DNA of 28,184 bases, from NCBI GenBank assembly GCA_937871685.1, contig CALMOL010000055.1:3818-32001 (forward strand). Reading direction: 5' to 3'. Shown here piece after piece: positions 1 to 7,074 of this stretch. Both the position numbers and the translations under genes were made by a program. Each line of letters opens with the position of its first letter. Within the stretch, counting starts at the first letter, position 1. The notes under the pieces are model-generated. The model was not told where the DNA came from, did no database searches, and was given only the letters and a program-made list of their open reading frames with translations. This DNA comes from an uncultured Verrucomicrobiota bacterium. GTDB taxonomy: Bacteria; Verrucomicrobiota; Verrucomicrobiia; Chthoniobacterales; SZAS-18.

Positions 1-126
1 GTGATCAACGAGCTGCACCGGCGTCTGGCCGAGAGCGACGCCGACCGGCAGGCGCGCCTGGAGGTGATCAACGAGCTGCACCGGCGTCTGGCCGAGAGCG
101 ACGCCGACCGGCAGGCGCAGCAGGCG
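1..126 (+). repeat. 63-bp tandem repeat, two copies
   Basis: Copy 1 is 1-63 and copy 2 is 64-126. The first 55 bases of each copy are identical, then they diverge. Each unit encodes 21 residues, exactly three heptads, so gain or loss of a unit keeps both the reading frame and the coiled-coil register. More copies may lie upstream of the window. Confidence 0.9.
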
Positions 127-276
127 GAGCTTCGCCAGCGTGACGCCGACCTGGGTTCGGCGCGGGCCTCCGCCGCCGGGCTAGAGGGGCAGCTCACCCA
201 GATCAATCAGCATCGGACTGTGCGCCTGCTTCGCGCGGTGAGCCTGTTGCCTCCGGCTTCGTCGAAAACGCCGTGA
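1..276 (+). CDS. C-terminal fragment of a coiled-coil protein
   Basis: Only the last 91 codons are in the window and the true start lies upstream: the first GTG is a Val codon inside a repeat that occurs again at 64. The visible part is Glu/Arg/Ala/Leu-rich with heptad spacing, as expected of a long parallel coiled coil. It ends in a short basic-hydrophobic tail (TVRLLRAVSLLPP). The stop TGA (274-276) overlaps a possible GTG start of the next frame. Coiled-coil tails of this kind are often attached to glycosyltransferases or methyltransferases in polysaccharide loci, so the missing N-terminal part may be an enzyme; that is inference only. The downstream genes are glycosyltransferases on the same strand, so it is probably in the same operon. 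The function cannot be named from this fragment. Confidence 0.7.
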   Translation: MINELHRRLAESDADRQARLEVINELHRRLAESDADRQAQQAELRQRDADLGSARASAAGLEGQLTQINQHRTVRLLRAVSLLPPASSKTP

Positions 277-452
277 GCGCCAGTCCCTGGCACAAGCGGC
301 CGTCTGCCAACATTGACAAGAAGTCCCTCGCGCTTTTCTTTCGCCCCCCTTTGCCGCCGTGTTCCTGGCGGCTGGGTGTCGCCGCCTTTGACCGCGCTTT
401 CTGGTTGGCGCGAACCGTCAACTTACCGGCCGCGAGCCGGGTAAACCCACCG

Positions 453-2033
453 ATGCCCAGCTTCTTTTCCCGCCTGCGCGCGTCGCTGCGGCGTTTGTCC
501 GCCCGCGGGCGTCCGGCCAGGACGCATCGCGCCCCGGCTTCGGGTCGTCGCATCCTGCTCGTGCGCCCAGACACCTACGGCGACCTGATCCTTTTTGAGC
601 CCGCGCTGCGCGGCCTGCTGGAGACGTGGCCGAAGGCCGAGGTCGGGCTTCTCGCGCGCACCTCCTATCACGATTTGGCCGCGCTGTTTCCGCGGCGGCT
701 CGAATGGATGAAGACCGCATGCGAGCCTTACCGAAAGCTGCCGTCGGCGGACGACGACGAAGTGGACGAGCTGCGCCACACGGTGGAAGAATTCGCTCCT
801 GATGTGGTGGTAGGCGCGTGCTTCAGCGCCACCGGGATCGAGTAGCTGGCTGCCGCCTTTGCTCCGGCGGCCCGCCGGGTCCGGCTGGGAAACGAACCCC
901 TCGAAGTGGGCTCCGCGCAGGCCACGGCCCGGGCCCTGGGGGGGCTGTTCCCTTCCCGGCCGGCCCCCCCCCTCGATGAGCTGGAGGCGCTCTTTCCCGA
1001 GCGCGTCGTCGCGTCCGTGGAATCGGCGGAGCCGGAGAAGGGGCTCGCGCTCGTTTCGGCATTGACGGGCGTTGCGATCTCGCCGACCAAGCCGCGACTT
1101 CACGTCCCCGAGCCATTTCGCCGCGAGGCGCTGGACTGGCTGGCGGAGCGCGGACTGGGGCCGGAAAAGTTTCTCGCCTTCTGCCCCGCCGGCACCGCGA
1201 ACGTGCCGATCAAGGCGTGGCCAGCTCCGCGCTTCGGCGAGCTGATTGCCTGGGCGGAGCGTACCTTGGGCTTGCCCGCCGTGGTGCTGGGGGCGGAGTC
1301 GGAGGAGATGCGCATCGCCGAAACCGTTGCCGGGGCGCGGGCCGCCGGCGCCGGCCGGGTCGCCGCATATCTGGGATCCCGGGGAAACTTCCCGCGCTTT
1401 GCGGCCCTGCTCTCCCTGGCGCGGGCCTATGTGGGCAACGACACGGGGGCCCTGCACGCCGCCGCGGCGATGGAACGTCCGGTAGCGGCCATCTACGGGG
1501 GCGGGACCTGGCCGCGCTTCCTGCCTGCCGGAGAAGGGGCCGCCGCGGCGGTGGTTCAGCCCATGGAATGCTTCGGCTGCGGGTGGGACTGTCCGTTCGG
1601 GGACGCTCCCTGTCTGAAGACCATTCCTCCCGAGCCGGCCCAAACGGCGCTGACGTGGCTGCTGCGCGAAGCAACTCCGGGGAACCGCCGCCAAGTTGAG
1701 GCGCGCGCCCTCGAAAGTGAGACCGCTGGACGCCTTGGCGTGGCGGGACGCCGGCACCGCCTGCTGGCGCAGGACAGCGCTGCCCGAATGCGTCAAATTG
1801 TTCGCTTGACTGAGCAATTGCACGCAAATTCCGACGTTCCCGCCGCGGCTTCCCTCATAGTCGCCGCGGATGATCGTGCGGTTCCGACCGAACGTTTGGC
1901 GAGAGCCGAGGAACAGGCCGCCCTCCTGCTCGCTGAGGTCCAGTGCCAAGACGGCGAACTCAAGCTTGCCCGTCGCGTTTTAGCCGCCTTGGTCACGGAA
2001 AAACGTTCGGAATCCAGCCTGCCCCCGGCATGA
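453..2033 (+). pseudogene. GT9 heptosyltransferase-like gene interrupted by an in-frame amber codon
   Basis: The frame reads as one GT9 (ADP-heptose:LPS heptosyltransferase family) protein of about 526 residues, except for TAG at 843-845 (codon 131). Before it are the first strand ILLVRPDTYGDLILFEPAL and the segment DVVVGACFSATGIE. After it, in the same frame, come LAAAFAPAARRV, the donor-site region (CPAGTANVPIKAWP), the GNDTGALHAAAAM motif and the Cys cluster CFGCGWDCPF typical of the family. The ATG at 453 is preferred because the sequence before it (from GTG 273) is not protein-like. The last ~120 residues are an Ala/Glu/Arg-rich helical tail. A restart at 906 would lack the N-terminal Rossmann half, so function is likely lost unless the TAG is read through, suppressed or a sequencing error; CAG to TAG is one simple explanation. 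The gene end overlaps the next ATG. Confidence 0.85.
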
Positions 2034-3523
2034 CCTTCGATCGCCCTGTTTTGCGGCTGCTGATCGATTGCTGCGAATCCCCGTTTCCCGGGGTCGGCGC
2101 CGCGAACAGCCGGCTGGCCTGTGCCTTGATCCGATCCCTCCTGCATCAGGCGGGATCCAGCGTGAAGGCGATCTTTGTTGTCACGCCTGAGTCGCACGCG
2201 TGGGTGCGGGCGCAACTTGTCCGCCTTCAAGATGAAGTCCTTTGCGTGTCGCCGGGAGCGGAGGGCGCCGCCTTCGACGAATCCGATCTGCGGCCCAACG
2301 AAAAAGTGTGGCGCGAGCCGCTCCTCGGCCTTGGGCTGCGGGTGAAGGCCGACGTCATCTATGCGCCCGGACGTCCGGCGTCCTTCCTGCGCGGCGGGGT
2401 GCCGCTGGTGGGAGTCGCCTGGGACGAAGGCGGCGCCACGCCTCCCTCGTGGGAAGACGTGGCGGCCGATCTCCGCCTCGGCGCCGCGCTGATCCAATGT
2501 TCGTCCGCGCGCTTGGCCGCCGCGCTGCGGGAACGCTTCGGGATCCCGGCCGAGAGGCTCTTCGTCGTGCCTGTCGCCGCGCCGCCCGACCGCTTCGGGC
2601 CGCCGACCGGCAATGGGGAGTGCCCGGCTGCCTTTCTGTATCCAGCTGAGCCGGATGTCGAGGCAAACTACGAGGGGCTCCTCGTCGCCTATCGGATCTA
2701 CCGGCACCGCGCCATCGCCTCCGGCAACCCGCTTTGGCGCCTGCTCCTTGGAGCCGCTGAGCACGCCCGCACGCCGGAGTTGCGCGCCCTGGCTCGCGTG
2801 CTCGGGGTCAGCTCCCACGTGCGGTTCGACCCCGGCCCGCGGGACTTGCTCTGGCCCAAAGCCGGCGCCGTGATTTTCCCCGCCCTGCAAGCACCGCCTG
2901 AGACCATGCTGATCGAGGCGGCGCAACGCGGCGTCCCGGTGGCGGCAAGCGCGCCTTCGGCGGCGGGCGAGGGTGGAGGCTCCTGGCTGACGATTGATCC
3001 CCAGCGGCCCGACCTGCTGGCCGGAGCGCTGACCCGCCTAGCCGAGGATCCAGGGCTTCGCGCCGAACTGCGAGCGGGCAGTGCGGTCTACCTTGGGGAA
3101 TGCTCGCCCGCGCGCGGGGGAGCTCGGCTCCTGGAGCGCCTGCGGGCGGCGGCGGCGCTCCCCCGGATTCCCTTCGTCCTGGGAATCCATGGCGACGGGT
3201 GGGTCGAGAACCATGCGTTTGTCGGCTTGCCGCCCCTGGCCAGCCGGTGCCGGCTGGAAATTCGTACGCAGGCCTTGCCGCAACCACGCTATCTAATCGC
3301 GCGGGCCGGCGACTTGGCGTATGGCTCCTACGACTTGCCGGCGGGAGTGCCTGGGCTGATCGCCTTCGACCTCTACCCCGGCACCCAGCCGCTTCATCTG
3401 CGGGTGCCAGATGCTGCCGGCTTGGCGCCGCAGTCCGACCCGCGCCGCCACGGCGTGTGCTGCGCGCTGGTGCGGCTGATCCCGGAGGGCCTTCCTCCGC
3501 TCGACCTTTTTTCCCTCGAATGA
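2030..3523 (+). CDS. GT4-family glycosyltransferase with C-terminal beta-rich domain
   Basis: A 497-residue cytoplasmic glycosyltransferase (GT-B fold) that would transfer a sugar from a nucleotide donor to a growing glycan; the substrate is not readable. The start is the ATG in the ATGA overlap with the previous stop; the frame is open further upstream but is then only a shadow of the GT9 gene. The middle has the 'YPAEPDVEANYEGLLVAYRI' type donor-domain entry, and residues ~285-310 carry the GT4-like signature PPETMLIEAAQRGVPVAAS, in which the usual EGFGLP is replaced by APPETM. Residues from ~380 to the end form an extra beta-rich domain (GIHGDGWVENHAFVGLPP, then SDPRRHGVCCALVRL) that resembles the C-termini of the two membrane proteins at 7075-11829. 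It overlaps the next gene by ATGA, so translational coupling is likely. Confidence 0.8.
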   Translation: MTFDRPVLRLLIDCCESPFPGVGAANSRLACALIRSLLHQAGSSVKAIFVVTPESHAWVRAQLVRLQDEVLCVSPGAEGAAFDESDLRPNEKVWREPLLGLGLRVKADVIYAPGRPASFLRGGVPLVGVAWDEGGATPPSWEDVAADLRLGAALIQCSSARLAAALRERFGIPAERLFVVPVAAPPDRFGPPTGNGECPAAFLYPAEPDVEANYEGLLVAYRIYRHRAIASGNPLWRLLLGAAEHARTPELRALARVLGVSSHVRFDPGPRDLLWPKAGAVIFPALQAPPETMLIEAAQRGVPVAASAPSAAGEGGGSWLTIDPQRPDLLAGALTRLAEDPGLRAELRAGSAVYLGECSPARGGARLLERLRAAAALPRIPFVLGIHGDGWVENHAFVGLPPLASRCRLEIRTQALPQPRYLIARAGDLAYGSYDLPAGVPGLIAFDLYPGTQPLHLRVPDAAGLAPQSDPRRHGVCCALVRLIPEGLPPLDLFSLE

Positions 3524-4401
3524 AGATCTCCGTGGTGGTTCCCAGCTTCAACCAGGCGATCTACCTGCGCGCGTGCCTGGAGAGCGTCCTGACGCAAGCG
3601 GACGCGGACGTCGAACTGCTCGTTTTCGACGGGGGCAGCACGGATGGATCAGCGGAGATCCTGCGCGAATACAAGGGGCGCTGCTTTTCGGTTTCGCGCC
3701 GGGATCGCGGCCAGGCGGATGCCATCAACCAGGGCCTGCGGCGTGCCCGGGGAGATATTCTCGCTTACCTAAACAGCGATGACGTTTACCTGCCGGGCGT
3801 GCTGGAGATCGTGCGCCGGCACTTTCGCGATCATCCGCGCTCCTTGGCGGCGTATGGACGCGCTCACCATCTTCGCGCGGACGGCAGTCATTTGGAAGAC
3901 TATCCTACGGAGCCCTGGAACTACGCGCGCCTGCTGGAAACCTGCTACATCTGCCAGCCCGCGGTTTTCTGGCGAAGAGAGCTGATCGAGCGTTTTGGCG
4001 TCTTCGATCCTGAACTGCACTACGCGATGGATTACGAGTATTGGCTCCGCGCCGGCCGCGTGCAGGCCTTCGATTACCTCGAGCGAGAAGCGCCCTTGGC
4101 GGGCTCGAGGCTCCACGACCAAACCAAGACCCTCGGCGCGCGCGTTAAGGTGCACCGCGAGATTCTGCGGGTGATCCAGCATTACGCTGCCTCCCCCGCC
4201 CCGGTGCACCGCTGGCTACGCCACTTGGCCCACTACCGTGCCGAAGAGCAGGTTCCCACGCGGCCGGACGCGGCGGCGCGGCGCGCGTTCGTCGTGCGCT
4301 GGACCGGCCATCTTCTGCTCTACGCGCGCGAGTTCGGCATTCCGGTGGATGCGGCGCTGCGGGAATCCATGGAGCCGCATCTGGCGAGCGTGGGCATCTG
4401 A
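3520..4401 (+). CDS. GT2-family glycosyltransferase
   Basis: A 293-residue inverting glycosyltransferase with a GT-A fold. The N-terminus begins directly with MKISVVVPSFNQ. It is followed by the nucleotide-binding FDGGSTDGS, the RDRGQADAINQGL segment and the metal-binding LNSDD (residues ~84-88). DYEYWLRAG, around residue 170, is the usual acceptor-side/catalytic region. The ATG is fixed by its ATGA overlap with the preceding stop; the open frame continues upstream but gives no family-like sequence. There is no membrane segment, so it acts at the inner face of the membrane on a lipid-linked acceptor. The sugar specificity is unknown. It sits in the middle of a run of glycosyltransferases and probably adds one residue of the repeat unit. 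Confidence 0.9.
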   Translation: MKISVVVPSFNQAIYLRACLESVLTQADADVELLVFDGGSTDGSAEILREYKGRCFSVSRRDRGQADAINQGLRRARGDILAYLNSDDVYLPGVLEIVRRHFRDHPRSLAAYGRAHHLRADGSHLEDYPTEPWNYARLLETCYICQPAVFWRRELIERFGVFDPELHYAMDYEYWLRAGRVQAFDYLEREAPLAGSRLHDQTKTLGARVKVHREILRVIQHYAASPAPVHRWLRHLAHYRAEEQVPTRPDAAARRAFVVRWTGHLLLYAREFGIPVDAALRESMEPHLASVGI

Positions 4402-4421
4402 GGAAACGTTCCCGATTTCTC

Positions 4422-5555
4422 ATGCGCATCGGCTTCGACGTCGCCCAAACTTGCGTGGAGCGCGCCGGCTGCGGCTGGTATGCCGACTCGCTCGCACGTG
4501 CCTTGGCGGAGGAAACGGCGGGGCGGCACGAGCTAATCCTCTACCACCATTTCGGAGACTGGGTGAACGCGTCCTGCGCCAGGGGCACCGAAATTCATGC
4601 ACCCCACGTTTTCATGCCGCTGCGGGCGTTGGACGCGGCCGAGGCTTGGCAAGTCTGGGCGAATCCCGCTGATCCCCGGCTGGGACGGCCGGACATCATC
4701 CACGGTGCCAGTGTCCGCGCGCCTCGGGTCGCCGGCGCCAAAACGGTCTTCACCGTCCACGATCTGGCATTTTGGGCGGTGCCGCAGTTTGCTACGGAAG
4801 CCAATCGAAGGGTATGCCAGGCGGGCACGCTGGGAGCGCTTTTCAACGCGGACGGGCTCCTATTCATCTCGCAAAGCGCGCGGGATGAGTTTGAGCGCTT
4901 CCTGCCCGGCTGGATCGAGGAAAGAGAGATGCCCCACGCTATCATTCACCACGGCGCCCGCGCGGTGCCGCCCGAGGCAGCCACGGAACTTCCCGGCGGC
5001 CTATCGCCCTCGGAGCCGTTCTGGCTGGCGGTTGGCACGCTTGAGCCGCGCAAAAACTACGAGGCGTTGCTGGCGGCCCTGGGCCCGTATCGCGCCCGGA
5101 GCGCCTCGCCCGCCCCCTTGGTCGTGGTGGGCGGGGCCGGGTGGAAATCCGATGCCCTCCGGGTGGGCCTCTCCCGTGCGGAGGCCGCCGGCGCCGTGCG
5201 CTGTCTGGGATACGTGGATGACACCGGACTGAGCGCCCTTTATCGCCGGGCCCGGGGCCTGGTTTTCCCAAGTTGGTATGAGGGCTTCGGCCTGCCGGTG
5301 CTGGAAGCGCTCAGCCACGGCTGCCCCGTGATCTGCTCGGATCGCACGAGCCTGCCCGAGGTCGGGGGCGACGCGGTGCGCTACGTCAACCCCGCCGCTC
5401 CCGAGACCATCGTCGCGGCCATGCTAGAGGTCGAAGAAACTCCGCGGGAGCCGCGGGCAGAAATCGGCCGGCGTCAGGCCGCGAAATTTACTTGGGCGGA
5501 TACGGCCAAGAAAACTCTGCGTTTCTATGCGGAGGTGATGGCTCGGAAATCTTGA
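4422..5555 (+). CDS. GT4-family glycosyltransferase
   Basis: A 377-residue GT-B glycosyltransferase of the mannosyltransferase-like GT4 group. Visible marks are the N-terminal MRIGFDVAQT, the linker motif VGTLEPRKNYEALLAAL that opens the donor domain, and WYEGFGLPVLEALSHGCPV, the retaining-GT4 signature whose Glu pair contacts the donor. LPEVGGDAVRYVNP is the usual late element. Length matches the family. The start ATG lies 20 bases after the previous stop, and 'gagga' next to that stop is the only weak ribosome-binding candidate. It is probably the last gene of the first glycosyltransferase operon, since 210 bases without a gene follow. Confidence 0.9.
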   Translation: MRIGFDVAQTCVERAGCGWYADSLARALAEETAGRHELILYHHFGDWVNASCARGTEIHAPHVFMPLRALDAAEAWQVWANPADPRLGRPDIIHGASVRAPRVAGAKTVFTVHDLAFWAVPQFATEANRRVCQAGTLGALFNADGLLFISQSARDEFERFLPGWIEEREMPHAIIHHGARAVPPEAATELPGGLSPSEPFWLAVGTLEPRKNYEALLAALGPYRARSASPAPLVVVGGAGWKSDALRVGLSRAEAAGAVRCLGYVDDTGLSALYRRARGLVFPSWYEGFGLPVLEALSHGCPVICSDRTSLPEVGGDAVRYVNPAAPETIVAAMLEVEETPREPRAEIGRRQAAKFTWADTAKKTLRFYAEVMARKS

Positions 5556-5633
5556 GCACCGCGCTTTCCAGCCGGCCTTGTAAAGGGCACGCGGGCCATG
5601 TTTCATGCCGGCATCCAAGCCTCCCGATCCCTT

Positions 5634-5639
5634 TATACT
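5634..5639 (+). promoter_or_regulatory. Possible -10 element upstream of the SDR gene
   Basis: TATACT sits in the otherwise gene-free 5556-5765 interval, 127 bases before the SDR start. No good -35 box is seen at 16-18 bases upstream. A perfect 10-base palindrome (ATGCCGGCAT, 5605-5614) lies about 20 bases upstream and could be an operator. Position and context favour a promoter here, but the match is weak. Confidence 0.25.
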
Positions 5640-5765
5640 TTTGTCCGGTTCTAGTCCCCGAGCATGGAATGGACACAAGAGGCAGCCGCCTCGCGCCCCG
5701 GCGGCGACCAAGTTCAAGCGGGACCTTGTTCTGATGCCAAAGTTTCCCGTGGAGAGGATTTAGAT

Positions 5766-6914
5766 ATGTGGCAAGACACGACACCGCACTCCTCCCTGCC
5801 GCTGAGCACCGCGGATCGGGAACACGTCCTCCAGCATACGTCCGCCCTGTGGGAGGAGTGGGGGCCGGCGCGGCGCCTGTTCATCACCGGCGGAACGGGG
5901 TTCTTCGGCTGCTGGTTGTTGGAAACGTTTGCCCACGCGAACACCGTCCTGCGCCTCCGCGCTCAGGTCGCGGTGTTGACCCGAGACCCTGATGCCTTCC
6001 GGCGTCGTCTTCCTCACTTGGCGGTTGATCCGAGCATCGCGCTTGTGCGCGGCGACGTGCGTAGTCTCGACGTGGCGACCGTGCACGACCAGCTCCGTGA
6101 AGCAGGATGGCCGGAGATAGCTACCCATGGGTTCGGCGCGGTTCTCCATGCGGCGACGGCCGCCGTCGCCGCGCCGGGCGCCCGCGACGTGGAGAGGCTG
6201 TTCCAAGCAGAGATTAGCGGCACCGAACGCACGCTGGCCTTCGCTCGCGAGACGGGTGCGAAGCGGTTTCTTTTCACTTCTTCGGGGGCCGTGTATGGCC
6301 CGCAACCAGATGCCATGCCGCAAGTTACAGAAGATTATTCCGGTGCTCCAGATCCCATGGGGGTCAATGCGACGTATGGGGAGGGCAAGCGGGCCTCGGA
6401 ACTGCTCTGCGCCTGCGCCGCTCGGCGCGACGGCCTAGCCGCGACGGTCGCGCGGGCGTTCGCGTTTGTAGGTCCGCACCTGCCGCTCGACGGCCACTTT
6501 GCCATCGGCAATTTCCTGGGCGACCGGATCGCGGGAAAGCCCATCCAAGTCAAAGGCGATGGGAAGCCGGTGCGCTCATATTTATACGCAGCCGATCTGG
6601 CGGTGTGGCTATGGACGATTCTCTTCCGCGGCGCGCCTGGGCGCGCCTACAACGTCGGGTCGGAGGACGCTTGCTCGGTGTCCGAGGCGGCCGCATTGGT
6701 GGCGCAGACGGAGGTTCCCGGCGTGGCCCCCGTGCCAATCGAACACGCGGGCAAGCCGGGTGCTGCGGCGACGACAACCTTGTCTTCTCACGGCCGTTAC
6801 GTGCCATCGACGCGGCGGGCCTGGGAAGAACTGGGCCTGCGCCAAATCATCTCCTTGCCCGACTCCATCCGCCGGACCCTGACCTGGACGCAATCGACCC
6901 GTCCGGGCAGCTGA
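5766..6914 (+). CDS. NAD-dependent sugar-nucleotide epimerase/dehydratase (extended SDR)
   Basis: A 382-residue extended short-chain dehydrogenase acting on a nucleotide sugar. The Rossmann motif GGTGFFG is at residues 42-48, the Ser-containing strand FTSSGAVYG follows, and the catalytic pair is Y204 and K208 in YGEGKRASE. GKPIQVKGDGKPVRSYLYAADLA is the normal substrate-domain region of epimerases and dehydratases. The ATG at 5766 is chosen because GGAGAGG lies 8 bases before it; the frame is open further up to 5664 but that part is not family-like. It is the only gene near the rfb genes that could reduce, epimerise or dehydrate a CDP-linked intermediate, so it is a candidate for the missing final step (YerF-like role). 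The sequence alone does not distinguish a 4-reductase from an epimerase. Confidence 0.85.
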   Translation: MWQDTTPHSSLPLSTADREHVLQHTSALWEEWGPARRLFITGGTGFFGCWLLETFAHANTVLRLRAQVAVLTRDPDAFRRRLPHLAVDPSIALVRGDVRSLDVATVHDQLREAGWPEIATHGFGAVLHAATAAVAAPGARDVERLFQAEISGTERTLAFARETGAKRFLFTSSGAVYGPQPDAMPQVTEDYSGAPDPMGVNATYGEGKRASELLCACAARRDGLAATVARAFAFVGPHLPLDGHFAIGNFLGDRIAGKPIQVKGDGKPVRSYLYAADLAVWLWTILFRGAPGRAYNVGSEDACSVSEAAALVAQTEVPGVAPVPIEHAGKPGAAATTTLSSHGRYVPSTRRAWEELGLRQIISLPDSIRRTLTWTQSTRPGS

Positions 6915-7074
6915 ATGGGTCAGCCAGGAAAGCGCAGATCCCGTGGAGACCGGATCGATTCCGCGTGGCTTATCGAATCGGAAACCGCCCTAATCTTCCA
7001 CCTCCACCGGCCAGCGTTGGTTTGAGGGTGGCACTGGTTAACCGGCGACCTTCCAGGTCAGCTTGCACGGGTGG

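Noticed and set aside
843..845. TAG as a programmed pyrrolysine or selenocysteine-like codon
   Set aside because: GT9 enzymes have no known special residue here, TAG is not a Sec codon, and nothing in the window encodes a dedicated tRNA or synthetase.
423..1949. 508-codon open frame on the minus strand
   Set aside because: It is opposite the GT9 coding frame and its translation is low-complexity Arg/Gly/Gln-rich; the plus strand explains the region.
6957..6981. CGATTC/GAATCG inverted repeat in the convergent intergenic region
   Set aside because: The stem is only six bases with a 13-base loop and no U-tract on either side, too weak to call a terminator.
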